A DNA stretch of 64,000 nucleotides from Notospermus geniculatus (taxonomy: Eukaryota > Nemertea > Pilidiophora > Heteronemertea > Lineidae), in assembly GCA_002633025.1 (NCBI GenBank), contig NMRB01000471.1:141609-205608 (forward strand). The letters run 5' to 3'. The translations under genes and the position numbers were made by a program. Position 1 is the stretch's first letter, and each line of letters opens with the position of its first letter. Below the pieces are notes generated by a model. It searched no databases. It worked only from the letters and a program-made list of their open reading frames with translations, and was not told the origin of the DNA. This document shows, in pieces, positions 13,012 through 24,817 of the stretch.

Positions 13012-13233
13012 GAGGTTCTTCACTGACGTCACAACGGTCACGTGACTGCAAAGAATCGGCCATGTTTGCCGCAAATAGCCGGCAACGACGTCAAAACTGT
13101 ACGTCATGATGACATTTTGACGTCACGATCAGTATGTTGACGCTGTGTTCATGCCGTGATGTCGCTTGGCATTTTGACGGCCAATATGGCGGCATCGTGT
13201 CGTCATGGAAATGTGACGTCACGTGAAGAACCT
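13012..13233 (-). mobile_element. MITE, family A, copy 2
   Basis: Inverted relative to copy 1. Ends are GAGGTTCTTCACTGACGTCA and ACGTCACGTGAAGAACCT. It holds three perfect CRE palindromes (TGACGTCA at 13024, 13119 and 13214) and the E-box palindrome GTCACGTGAC at 13037. It is one of the best-preserved copies. Confidence 0.9.
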
Positions 13234-14132
13234 GTATAGCCCCGAGCTTTGACTGGAAACAGATTGCTTTGGGCATGCAACAAAAGATGCCTTCAGCTGA
13301 ATCAAGGTCCAACCGATTAACCATCAAAATGATTCCACAACATTATTCAAATTCGCCGTGAGATGGGAAAGAAGTGTTGTTTTGGATCAGACAGAGCTGA
13401 AATTCCCCCTAGAATCCGACATCACGTCGTTTTTTGTCAATCCATCCTCAAGTGTGGGATGCCAGGGCTAACGACAACAACAACCATCAAACCAGGCCCA
13501 CGCTGATCTCTCGAGCAATCTGAACGTAATTGTTTAAACGAGACGCTCCCTCTAAAATCTCAACACAAACAGGAGTTACCACTTCGCTGAAGATTCGGCC
13601 TGATCAGGTCATTCCCCTCAGTGAAGGCTTACACGGGCAATTTCACCACAGACCCTCTTAATAACAGTGGGTTAATGAATAATTAATCCTGTAATCCCCT
13701 TCTTAATTAGCCTTGATAGAATCTTCCTCTCCTGCGCCGCCAACTCGTCCTGTTAGTGGTTAGTGATAAGCCTGCACGCAATTTCATTTCTAAAAGTCAG
13801 GCATGGCCCACATCGATAGCAACAACAATACACTAATTAGACCAATAACTGGTCTTTTTAAAAGAAATCAATGGCATCTCATTGGTAGTGGAAGAAATTA
13901 ACAACAACATGGGCTCATCTCTAATTCTAGGACGCCTCTAGTGCATTTCAATTCAATTGAAGTCGAAAAATGTTGGGAAATTTGCGTTACGAGAGTGTCA
14001 AAGTACACATTGCCGATTTCATTTTGAAGTCAAGGGTCTTTTACCAATCTTGAGATGAGAATACACGTCAGTAATGATGTGACGAGTTCACCTGATCACG
14101 AAAATGTGGAATACGGTGGAGATGTCGACTCG

Positions 14133-14194
14133 TTTCTCTCGCCGATATCTGAGAATCACGCGGTTTCTCTCGCCGATATCTGAGAATCACGCGG
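14133..14194. repeat. 31-bp tandem duplication
   Basis: Two perfect head-to-tail copies of a 31-bp unit beginning TTTCTCTCGCCGATATCTGA. A third GATATC follows just downstream at 14202. Confidence 0.9.
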
Positions 14195-14216
14195 TGGAGC
14201 CGATATCGGGGATCAA

Positions 14217-14519
14217 ATGGCTCAGGAAAGTGGAGAACCAAACTTTCTTCACGAATCTGTCGACAGAGATGCAATCATGTCCACCGGCATCGAAATACAG
14301 ACCAACATGCCGGGGAAGCCATCACTCTCTTTGTATATACTGAAATATTCGGAGGGCCAGACAAAAGAAAATGACTGTTCCATGAATTATGCATTGCTGA
14401 AGATGATTGCTGAAGGAAAGAGAAAGGCTGTGGTATCCCAGGGGGCGACAACGAGCGTCAGCATGTCCTTTGACTTAGGGCTCCGTCCACACGGGGGAGT
14501 TAGCTCACTTAATGAATAA
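14217..14519 (+). other. Unassigned 100-codon frame
   Basis: The frame opens at ATG 14217 and stops at 14517-14519. The predicted peptide is hydrophilic and of balanced composition, without a signal peptide, membrane segment or motif I recognise. The in-frame stop upstream lies in the 31-bp duplication (14181). It could be chance; listed because its composition is more protein-like than most frames here. Confidence 0.1.
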
Positions 14520-15119
14520 GAGCAATCCAATAAGTATCTCTCATTTTTATTGACGATCTGAACTTTTTTCTTTTGGTGGCCGAAAATGGGCAGTTGCTGT
14601 CAGAACAGTGCAGACATTGTCGGTGTGATCGCTGGTCGGACCCCATCTTCGTGGGATAGATACGGCGACTTTCTTTGACTTGGCGGTTTTCTTGGGGGTC
14701 CGTCACTCCTTCTTGCGATACATTTGCCCAAACTTTATAGATTGGTAGTTTATCGTGAAGAAGTGACGTCCCATTTTAGCTGTAAATATCATAACCCATC
14801 ATGTGATTCTTCGAACGTGACGTACACACGCTGAATTGTCATTGCCCGAATACCCAGTATTCGGCTTCACCTCAATGCATGCAGCTACATGGATACATAA
14901 CAATTAAAAACCCGAGAGACGTCTTCAAATAAATTCACCGATTCTATGAGGAGTTGTAAGAAATGAAGTTGATTAGAATTTCAATCCACAGAACACACCA
15001 ACATGCTGGGTTTAATAATTGTCAAGTGTTTTCCCATTTGCAAGCGAAGATGGCAAAATCAACGGGAGAAATTAACGACGGGCCAAAATGTCTCAAGTTA
15101 TTTACGTCAATTACATCTT

Positions 15120-15165
15120 GTCGCCATTTTCATTGTCGCCTCGTGATTGGTTGTGACGTCATCAA
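15120..15165. promoter_or_regulatory. YY1-like, CCAAT and CRE motif cluster
   Basis: GCCATTTT at 15123 (a YY1-type site), GATTGG at 15145 (inverted CCAAT) and a full TGACGTCA at 15154 lie within 40 bp. Unlike most CREs in this window, this one is not in a recognisable MITE. The combination is typical of TATA-less animal promoters, but no adjoining gene is visible. Confidence 0.22.
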
Positions 15166-16949
15166 TTTAGGAAGAATGTGGCACAGATGGGGATGGTGTG
15201 CGAACAGGGTGCGGTTTTCGAGTTGGTTTTTTAACTATGAATGTTTAGCAGCAGCGACTTTCAACTTTACTTTTTAGATCGATCACAATTTCATTGATTT
15301 CTGGTAAACGTTTTGAACAAATTTCATATTCATTTGTAGTTTCTTGTGGTCTTTTCGGGGAATGCCCTGCCCAAGAATCCCATGCGGTTTTCAACCTGAG
15401 ATATTCAGTTTCGATTTCAGTTTAACCAGACAATATATTATTGTACAGCAATACACTACATGGTACAGGGAAAACTGACGTAACGTTGGTTACATCTCCT
15501 TATCCCTATATGACACAAGACACCAACACAAATCGTTTAACAATACACTGATATCATGATCCAAGCTGAGGTGGAACAGATGTGATGATGGATGCCACAC
15601 CTGCCTGAAGACGATGTGGAGGAAACGCTATGATTACCATGGGACATGATGCAATTTGTTTGGTAATTAATAGAAAATTGGAAACATCCATTTATTTATT
15701 AATGTATTAAGACCTGGAGTTTACACGAACCATTGCCGACATCCCGACGCCCTCCTACTGTGACTTCAAGACTCGCAAAACGAACTTTAGAATTTCTTCG
15801 AGAATTGTTCATTTTTTAAGGAAGCTGAAGAAAGGTTAGTCCGGATCAGCTCAGAGATAAATGTCACAATACTAGCAGCGATCGAATCCTCTCAATTGTG
15901 TTAGGATTTGTAATCCCCGTCTTATGCAATTCTTTATGCCAGCAGTTTTAACCCTCATTTAACAGATATGTCCGGTGAGTCAAGCCGTCTATGTCGGATT
16001 ATAAAGTTTGATTGTTTGCTATTTATGAGCTGCTGTGGAGGCAGTGTCTAGGTAACACCGGGTACACAGCAGCATAAACTCATCCTGGAGAGCCAGCATC
16101 ATCAACTATTGCTTCCTTGAAACGCCATTACATTGTGATTAAGTATCTCCTTCCTTGCCATTGTGGCTCCCTGGCAGCCGCTCGTGGTGTAATAGGAGGC
16201 CTTGTTAGTCTCCATTCATCCGATGGCTATTAAGCCGCCTAATGCATCTTGGAATAGTGTAGGACAGGCTCTTAGAATCCGCAGTCAAAGTGCAATTACA
16301 AGGTGAAGAACGTGAACAGGTTACTTATGGCTGGAGGTATTACTTAAGAAAACGGTGAGGTGGGACGGCGCGGCCCGGGATGACTCTGATGGGTTCTAAC
16401 GAGAGAACGAGGGAGTGATTTCTGTTTTGGTAGAGGGTCAAATGTGGAAGAATCAGAACGAAGACAGAAGTGTAAGATTGTACTTCAGAAACACTTCACT
16501 TCCAATGCATTTTGAATGAAAAAAACTCACAAGACGTTCGATGATGGCGGCTGCTTTATGTCTGGTTGTCGAAGAATGGTAAGCGCAGGTTATTCTTGAC
16601 CTCGAGTGAACTGATGATGTGTTCAACTAGTCACAAACCCTTACCATTGCGTGTCCGTGTTCAGGATAGTGTGACCGAGTCTTCCTTGGCCTCTGGTATC
16701 ATCACCGATAAGCAACATAGTGATATTGCATCAAGGCCAGAATCTCGTTATGAGATCGAGGCGACTACAGCGCCTCTGCTGTAGAGAACGCTCATTAGCC
16801 ATAGCTCGGACACGCATGCTCGGCTGAAGCTGCCTTGAAATTTGCCACCAAGCCATCGACCTCCCACTATCTGTCACGGTACGTTTTCCTCCCACGATAA
16901 CACTCATAATCTACTAACTTAATCTCCCCTTCTGACCTTCAGCGCTTGA

Positions 16950-17005
16950 TCCGATTGGCTGCCCCTTGTGACCTATTATAACGCCAGTGAAATCTCCTTA
17001 TAAAC
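16950..17005 (+). promoter_or_regulatory. Possible CCAAT/TATA promoter
   Basis: Inverted CCAAT (GATTGGCTG) at 16953 is followed by TATTATAA at 16974 and TTATAAAC at 16999. Spacing is plausible for a polymerase II promoter, but no downstream frame supports it. Confidence 0.12.
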
Positions 17006-17964
17006 ATGCATAATTTAGTGCATCATTGCTTTTAGTGCTGCTTTATGACTCTCAGTGCCCGACCCTATGACTCACTGACTATTTAGTTCGACTCCTTGCC
17101 GCTAGGATGTCGAGCCTCGTCTCTGTCTTGGTGTGACTACGAACGGTAGCTTTTCCATACGCCACGAAATATCCGTCTGCCTACTGAGTGTTGTACTAAT
17201 AGGCTCCGGTCTCCAGTGGTTTGAGTGACGTACTCTTCTCCTAGTACGAAATTTGTATACTCAAGGCGGCTTTTTGGTAATTTTCTCTGTCGTGTTCACG
17301 CTACTTAAGGAGCGAGAAGTTGGGTTTAGCTCTGTCGGCGCTCGTTAACTGATGGTTACACGCAAGTGTAACAACAAATGACTCACTGTAGGTTTGAAAT
17401 GGTCAGTAAGGGAGATGAAGAAACAATCTACGGACAGTACCATCCCAAATGGGTTTTCCCTGAGTTGTGTCTAAACCGCAGAAGCTGAGCTGGAAAAGAG
17501 ACAGTGCCGCCTTCCACATCAACATGCGATGGTCAAGAAACTGGGCCGAGGTGGGCCGGGCCGCAGCTGGTCTCCATAACAGAGGTAAACACTGCATTAT
17601 GAGTCTCTGTCCTCCGCCATACGAGGACGAAGAAGGTCCAACATGTCGTAAAAACCAGACGGACCGACATGTCGCACCAACCCCATGTTCTCGATGCTGC
17701 TCCCGACCCCACTTTCAAATGTACATGAATACTGTTTTATACACTGTTATAACAAAGGAGATAGAGTGGGGTCACACCCGAAAAGTCCATCATAATTTTT
17801 TGGACCCTTCAGGCACCTGCCTAAGGCTGGTAGTGCGTAATAAAAACACCCTGTAAGATGTAAATGTGGGCTATAAAGATATAATTTGGGGTAGGTTATT
17901 CAGAATTGGCTCCTTTTGATCGGAGTAGTATATTTACATTGTCTGAGAACCAAAAATAAGGCGA

Positions 17965-18282
17965 GCACAAAAATCGACACACAATATAATGGCGGATGAA
18001 AGCTTAGAGGAATTCCTCTTATACACGTATATACATGATAGGCAATTTCCAGAGTGTTTGCGAATTTTCGACCCCAACCGGGGTCTTCTTCAGGCTGGAA
18101 CTTTACAATACGAAACTCTAGAACAGCAACAGTCTGTTCTAGAGTTTCGGATTGTAAAGTTCCAGCCTGAAGAAGACCCCGGTTGGGGTCGAAAATTCGC
18201 AAACACTCTGGAAATTGCCTTTTTATTTATCATATATTGTGTGTCAATTTTTGTGCTTTTCATCTCTTTATATACATGATAG
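17965..18282. mobile_element. Long palindrome with hammerhead-like arms, possible Penelope-like remnant
   Basis: Two 86-bp arms (18041-18126 and 18134-18219) pair almost perfectly around a 7-base loop; one mismatch was noticed. A second outer pair (17965-17988 and 18233-18256) also matches inversely. A 14-bp direct repeat, TATATACATGATAG, occurs at 18028-18041 and 18269-18282. The right arm contains a three-stem arrangement: TTCCAG, CTGAAGA, hairpin GACCCC/GGGGTC, GAAA, then CTGGAA pairing back. Such folds are known at the ends of Penelope-like retroelements, but no reverse transcriptase or GIY-YIG region is present, so the class is inferred. Confidence 0.6.
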
Positions 18283-18436
18283 AGTTGTGTAATTTTTTTG
18301 ATGGCTAAAACAAAAATTTTCTAATATTTTCTAACTTCTGATATCAAGTAACAAGACCAAGATTTACAGGATATCAAAACCTCCCCTCCCACCCTAACTT
18401 TTATACGTGATAAACTGACAGGAATTTTCAACCAGA

Positions 18437-18570
18437 TGGCTTCAGGCTGGAACTTTACAATCTGAAACTCTAGAAAAGGGGTCATTTCTAGAGTTTCAGA
18501 TTGTAAAGTTCCAGCCTGAGGAAGGCCCCGGTTGGGGTCGAAAATTTGCTAAATATTCTGGAAATTGACT
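18437..18570. mobile_element. Second, shorter hammerhead-like palindrome
   Basis: Arms of about 38 bp beginning CTTCAGGCTGGAACTTTACA pair across a short spacer, ending AAGTTCCAGCCTGAGG. To the right the same three-stem motif follows (18509-18563): TTCCAG, CTGAGGA, GGCCCC/GGGGTC hairpin, GAAA, CTGGAA. It is related to the palindrome at 17965-18282 but diverged. TTACATTGTCTGAGAA occurs beside both (about 17934 and 18583), suggesting one broken composite insertion. Confidence 0.55.
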
Positions 18571-18766
18571 ATTATACTTTATTACATTGTCTGAGAAAAT
18601 TGCAAATAAAAAGAATTAGAATGCCAATCGAGCCTGTGAAAATTTGAATCAACTCCTATTTGTAGTTTTTGAATTACATGTATTTGGCAAAATGTATGTA
18701 CAGTCGATGTACAGGACGTGTACAGAAAATTTAATTGTGGACCCAGCCCTATAGTTCTTCGCACGG

Positions 18767-18767
18767 N
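18767..18767. other. Assembly gap (single N)
   Basis: One of eight isolated N characters. Here no duplicated flank or homopolymer is visible, so its cause is unclear. Its true length is unknown. Confidence 0.8.
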
Positions 18768-19153
18768 CTCATGGCATGATCACATGACCGGTATCTCATA
18801 CCGAGAGTTTCTCATTCACCTGTGGGTGTTCGCCATCAATTTACAGAATCAGGGGACATTGGACGAATTGTTGACACGCATATTATCAACATACAACCAT
18901 TCTGGAGGCAGGAGAACCCAGCAATCATTACTGCCATCTTCTTCTGCAAGTCGTCGTCATTAAGTATGGACTGCCCATGACCTCTAAACAATTGGTTCGA
19001 AAAACCTTCAACGGCCCATTCAGAGTTCGTTGTTCCCTTTATACAAATGAGCAACTGTTCCTCAAATTGCTTGCTATTTTTGGACTTAGTGAGCAATAAA
19101 GACAAAAGACTCCCTAATCACTTCCAAGTTTTTTGGCTGACTGACTTCCTAAG

Positions 19154-19280
19154 GGCCGTGTGCTCCAGTCGGACTTTAGCCACACTTTCATCAAAGTCTG
19201 ACTTTTCTCAATGCTTCAAGCATGGATCAAGTCTAACGTGAGCTAAACGTTAGGCTAAAGTCCGACCTTAGCATACGGCC
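19154..19280. mobile_element. Small MITE with GGCCGT ends
   Basis: About 127 bp with terminal inverted repeats of about 28 bp: GGCCGTGTGCTCCAGTCGGA and the continuing CTTTAGCC on the left, and GGCTAAAGTCCGACC leading to CATACGGCC on the right, with a few mismatches. The interior also carries shorter related pieces (AAAGTCTGACTTTTC). There is no coding capacity. Confidence 0.65.
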
Positions 19281-20301
19281 TCGACTCTACGCCATTCAGA
19301 ATGCCAGGCTGTTTGCGTCTTTTACGCGTGTACGTTTTGTAGCAGCGGATCACTTGGTCACATGATATTCTCTGCCAACGTTAAAAACAGCAAACTCGCA
19401 TCATGCGGAAGTGACACTCTCCCAAAACACAGTGCAAGTACATGGCTTCACGCATCGATAACATGTCAAGCTCATGGTATAAATACACATATAAACTGTA
19501 CCAGCGTGGTACACCGGTTTTCGGGTCTTCCTAACTCCATCACATCTCAGTTCACCGAGTTCATAATCATTGACACCTGGATATGACACGGTCGCCAGAA
19601 TCTGACAGGTATTGATGTTCAATCGGGAGAAGTAACGATCTATGCATCCAATTCCGACACTTGACTGAGCAGGAATTCCCTACTTGCGCTGACAACGGGA
19701 TATCTACCGGCAAAGATGATGCCATCATATCGACAGCTGGCATAGTAAAGCATTCATTACGATCTAAGAACTGCTGTGGGACATCCTGTCGAATTGTCCA
19801 ATCAGCGACGCCGAATCCAGCATTACCGGGGCTGTTGTTGCTGATCAACGAATCGCATGAGCTGTTTTAGTGAATTTTCCTTCTAATTTGATTCGGAAGA
19901 TGATGAATGTGTTGTGGATGGAGGAAGGTACGGCATCATTATAAGAACAGATTACCTCACTTACCATCGTCTGCGTTGAGAGAGGTGAGTCAAGTGAATG
20001 AGTAACTCATGTGAGATGACGAGCTAATTCTCCTCGTATATCAGTGAAGACACCAAAACATTTTTCTTAATGACTGACGCTGAGTGCTGCAGACTGAGGA
20101 CTCAATTATGCTGTCATTTCAACGAGGAGGGGGAGTAAGGACGTGACAAGTCCTGACGGAAGTGTACACAGCTCTGAGGGGGTGACAGAAGGTTCCGTGA
20201 TGACGTCAATGACGAGAAAAATTCTTACATCAGAAACCAAGGAACGAGATCATGATGGACTGGAGAGCAAAGAGGAACGAGGGTGCTTGATATGATGAGT
20301 G

Positions 20302-20390
20302 TTGAACTCGGAACACATTCTTCATACAGAACAAAATACAATGTAGGATCTTTTCAAAGTGTTGAACTCGGACCATCTTCATACAGAACG
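20302..20390. repeat. Imperfect tandem duplication next to a family A MITE
   Basis: GTGTTGAACTCGGA followed by TTCATACAGAAC occurs twice, about 57 bp apart, with a small deletion in the second unit. It lies immediately left of the family A copy at 20402. Confidence 0.7.
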
Positions 20391-20401
20391 ATATAGGCCT
20401 A

Positions 20402-20617
20402 GGAGTTCTTCACGTGACGTCACATTTCCATGACGACACGATGCCGCCATATTGGCCGCCAAAATGTCATGCGACGTCACGCCATGAACACAGCGTCAAC
20501 ACACAGATCGTGACGTCAAAATGTCAGGGTAGTTTTGTCGTCGTCGCCGGCCATTTGACGGCCAACATGGCCGATTCTTTGCAGTCACGTGACCATGTGA
20601 CGTCAGTGAAGAACCTC
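20402..20617 (+). mobile_element. MITE, family A, copy 3
   Basis: Left end GGAGTTCTTCACGTGACGTC, right end TGACGTCAGTGAAGAACCTC. It carries the same CCATATTGGCCG and GGCCAACATGGCCG blocks as the other copies and the E-box palindrome GTCACGTGAC at 20584. It is slightly shorter than copy 1, with small internal deletions. Confidence 0.9.
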
Positions 20618-22160
20618 TACATAAAGAATAACATGGAAGATGTAAAGATGTAACAACATGTTAGGAATAAATGAGCGTGTTTTAATCGATCGAACCCATT
20701 CACTTTGTAGTATATCCTCACAAACGCCTCACAAATACGTCATACAATATTATAGTTTCCAACGGGTATTGCGATGAGTTATGATGTTGAAATGCATTGT
20801 GTGGTGATAGGAAGGGTGATATAAGGACAGATGAAACTGTAGACACATTTAGAAACAAATTACATAATGTTTACTGCAGCAGATCCCGTTACTTTACCGA
20901 ACAAGGTTATATCTCTGATGCTGAACGACAAGCCTCTGGCAGGATTCGTGGAGAATTTTGTGAATGAAAAATTTAACACCAACCGATGATCGTGAACACG
21001 AGAATGTATCGATCTGTATTGCTCGAGGGGAAATCTATTGATGTAACCTCATAGATACTTTGACAATGTGTGTTTCACACACTTTTTAATGCTCTGTTCA
21101 AATATCAGTTCTGGCTGAGTGTTTGTGACTCATTCTGCTCCACCTACATACCCCAGCACCCTAACTTATTTTACTTTGTCAGCACCAATTCACTGCTTTC
21201 GACAATTTCATTTTTCCTGCCTGATTCCTATTGTTAGTCCTGGGAACTCAATTAAGAATTCTGGTTTGTTCCACGGTATAGGATTTCATACGTTTGTCGT
21301 GACCTTTTTATAAACCTACGCCAATTCGTCAGTTAAGGTATTAGTCAATAATTACACAATATTTTGTCAATCATACCATTAAACAACAAATTTAACCACT
21401 TATTTTGTATAAAAGAACAAATTATAAGGCAGGCCTAAAGCCTCTCATGTTGTCAATCCAATTTTTCTGTGTTGCAAACATTTTCAGTCAACTGTGATAT
21501 TATATATTGTCGACGGAATGGGGGCGGGGGGGGGGGGGTCCTAACTNGAATGGGGGGCGGGGGGGGGGGGTCCTAACTCTGAACAACCTTAAGCAAGGAG
21601 AAAGAGTGAGCAGGGACATGGGACGGAATGGGGGACAATAACCCCAATCGTCTGGAACACGGGATGAAGCGAATGAAGAGGACGACGTTGTCATTAGGTA
21701 GAGGTCAACATCCCGTTACTTCGGGTTACAGAACGACGATGTGTCCTCCATGACAAAGACCGACGACGTGAAGTCATCCTTTTTGGTTAATGCAGTTAGG
21801 TTGACGGAGAGAGCACTTAGAAAGTGGACTATTTGTCAGATAACCTGTTAAGTGATAGCTGGACATCCATTACGCATGTTACAGGGATATCACGCTCACT
21901 GCCACCGTGTTGAGTCCAGGAAACCCAACCATGCGTGTCGTGTTCGCGAATGTTTGGTTGCTAGGGCGCTAAACACGCCGGAAGCCAGATTTGTAGCCAT
22001 GAAACATGTTTTATGCATCGTGACATTCGTATCCCGCGATCAGCGATTCAATCGATGGTGAAATCAAATAGATGAATGATATATTGTCGCAGGGAATTGT
22101 AATGATTCAGGAAAAGTATTGAGAGACTGTGAAACACCTGCAATCCTTCTACACTCGTTT
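20618..22160. other. Non-coding stretch with a G-rich gap
   Basis: No gene recognised. At 21515-21580 two G-run units of about 30 bp, each ending GGTCCTAACT, flank a single N at 21547, so the local copy number is unreliable. Confidence 0.4.
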
Positions 22161-22296
22161 CCACGACGTTACATCGTTCTGTTGAGTTGCGCGTTTTGCC
22201 TCCGGCTTTGCGTCATGGACGACGTCAACAATGCATTTTGCCGCGGCTTTGCGTCATGATGTCGACGCCAGCAATGGCGGACATTGTTGAAGTTAC
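22161..22296 (+). repeat. Family D repeat (GCGTCA/GACGTCA tandem element), copy 1
   Basis: Starts CCACGACGTTACATCGTTCT and contains about two and a half copies of a roughly 42-bp unit (GCTTTGCGTCATGGACGACG, TCAACAATGCATTTTGCC), ending GCAATGGCGGACATTGTTGA. The same element, with three units, occurs inverted at 28645 and 29808. The CREB-like core recurs in every unit. Confidence 0.8.
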
Positions 22297-24597
22297 GCCC
22301 TGGTAACAATGAATAGCTAGGATTTGAACGGACCGCCAAGCTAACTTCAGGGCCTTGCTGTTGCCGATCACTAGACACCCCAACAATCCTTCTACAGAGT
22401 AGCATTCTGTAAAGCTAAGGTTTGAAGGGACCAACAAGCTAACTTCATCAGGGCCATGTTGTTGCTGATCTTCAGGCAGAAGCCTTGACGACTTGATTTG
22501 AGTGTGGTTCGATTACTTTGAAGAGAGGAATCTTGCGACCTCGAGGAATCTACCAATAAACTGCATGCAGACTTCCACTCCATGCACCCCTCCTGTACAT
22601 TCGACTATAGAATTTTCTAGCTAGCCTGTGTACATTGCATATTGTACATTTCACGTAGAAGACACATGTGCTAAGTGTCCAATTAGCCAGAACATGAGCA
22701 ACCACAAGTTGCCGACGTTTAAGTGGTAACAGGATTACTTCCTCATGCATCCAATATGGCGGCCCCATGAGAACATGCCAATCTGCTAAGATGGCCTGCT
22801 ACAAAGCTATTTAGACAAATGGTAAGCTGGATTACTGTGTGTACACAGTATGCAGTACATGTAATACACAAGCACAAAGCAGTGTCCTACAGGGACTATC
22901 GTCATCAAGTCAATGAGCAGCTTCTTTCTTTCTCATGCAACCTCGTTCTGGCTACAGTTCGTCATCTATGACAGGGATATTGTTCTTGCTTATGTTTTTA
23001 CTTCTATTTTGCCCTTGGGTCCATCATAATATGATAAAGTGCTGAGAACGCATTGGAAGCGAGGAATGTGGTGATTGGTCTCCCAGCGCTTACCACAGAA
23101 CACACGAACTCTTTCATGGCTTCAGGGAGCAACTGACAAAAGTACTCAACAACCATCAACGGCAGCAAGCGCCATTCAGAAACAAAAGGATTAAAATCCT
23201 AATATTTCACAAATTGGTATATTAATGCCACGGCTCAGCCTAGTCCTTTACGTTGCCTGCATATAACAAAGGCGCCCAGTTATGAAGTACATGACTGTGA
23301 AGTCAAGATATGGCTACACTGTTTGGAGGATCCGTGCGCATGTCTGTACCTGTCTGTAGTATCTAACAGTTCGGTGATTTTCATACCTAGCATATATCCG
23401 GTTTGTTTTTTAATCCTTTCGGAAATTATGTATTAGTCCTGACACCCATGACAAATATGAAGCAGATTGGTGCTTGACATCAGTTTTTTTCACGGCTAAA
23501 GAATGGATTAAGCATCCGAAATAATGCCGCCATGTACAATTCGCCGGAAATTGAATGTGTCGCTAATTCATCGTGATATGAGCTTTTCTTCTCCTTCTGT
23601 GGAAAATACTTTTCAAGTAAGGTTTGAATTGGCTCTCTCAAGCCATATCATGCCACTCTAAGATATTTTACCCTCCTCAGGTCCGTGCGGCACCACATTA
23701 ATTTCCGCCGCAGGATATTGAATAAAATCTTTTTTTATTTTGATCTAGGCGTAAACCTTTTAAAGAAAATGGCGGAGATCGACGTAACCAATTATCATTA
23801 ATGGAGAAGAAGAGGTTTCTTTATTGCCGATGGAAGCCATGCCAACAAACAATATAAAGAAACTGTCCTTGCTGACCAATGATATCAGGTCATCCTGAGC
23901 CCGAACTCATTCCCGAATGAACTCACGAAAAATCACGTTCCTTTCAAAGATTACTCCATGGTTTAAAAACAGACGTTTTCAGCTTTGCCAAAAAATACCA
24001 ATTTCAAATTGCTGGAGCGAAGTTTGGTGCTCCAACCTTCAGTATCATGATAAAGCAATTGGAAAAACCCCTCAAGTCGTGTTCAACAAATATTGATATC
24101 GTATCCGCGTAATACAAGATTTGGAGTAGGCATGTTGCCCGTCTGATATCCTCGAGCTAATTTCGGTCAAGCCGCACAGATTAGCCTGACCAAGAAAGTA
24201 ATTTGATTTGTTCTAGGCGATTTGCCAGCCAAGCTCCTCAGAATATCAATGTAATAAAAGTTAAATTATGCCCCAAAGAGACGGCTACCAAAGCTGTTCA
24301 TCACACAAGTGTAGGCAAATAACAGCCGAGAGATCCTATACATATACTTTCAACTTGGACATGGACATGCGTGGGATTTTTTAGTGTTTTCGGGTCAAAA
24401 CCGTAAAAATGCCACATTAGGCAGGCTGCATAATGAAGAGGCTGTCCTGGGTGGTGGACTCTTGACTCAGCAAGTCAATGGTTTAAACCTTTAGGCGTCA
24501 AACTCTCTGAGAATTAGATCAACGAAATCTTTAGCAACTTATCCAACCAAAAGGTATCAGTGAAAGCTGCTGTCTTCCTTTAATACATTCTGTGGCT
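22297..24597. other. Non-coding stretch, nothing recognised
   Basis: Only short frames (at most 72 codons). There is a weak duplicated phrase near 22330 and 22430 (GGACCRMCAAGCTAACTTCA), about 100 bp apart. Otherwise it is unique AT-leaning DNA. Confidence 0.4.
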
Positions 24598-24817
24598 GGT
24601 TTTTCACTGATGTCACAACGGTCACGTGACTTCAAAGAATCGGCCATATTGGCCGTCACATGGCCAGCGACGACGTCATAAGTATCACGTCATGACATTT
24701 TGACGCCAGGATCTGTGTGCTGACGCTGTGTTCATGCCGTAACGTCGCTTGACACTTTGACGGCCAATATGGCGTCATCGTGTCGTCATGGAAATGTGAC
24801 GTCATGTGAAGAACCTC
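24598..24817 (-). mobile_element. MITE, family A, copy 4
   Basis: The left end is degraded (TTTTTCACTGATGTCACAAC) but the E-box GTCACGTGAC is intact at 24621. The right end GTCATGTGAAGAACCTC is clear. Interior blocks match the other copies in inverted orientation. Confidence 0.85.

Larger units (their letters stand above)
13234..17933. other. Long unique non-coding stretch
   Basis: No recognisable gene or dispersed repeat. It includes a 31-bp perfect tandem duplication at 14133-14194, a 100-codon unassigned frame after it, and two promoter-like motif clusters (listed separately). The remainder is ordinary AT-leaning sequence. Confidence 0.4.

Noticed and set aside
18160-18213. A canonical active hammerhead ribozyme.
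   Set aside because: One extra nucleotide lies between the CTGAAGA core and stem II and the stem I junction is not exact, so only a hammerhead-like motif is claimed.
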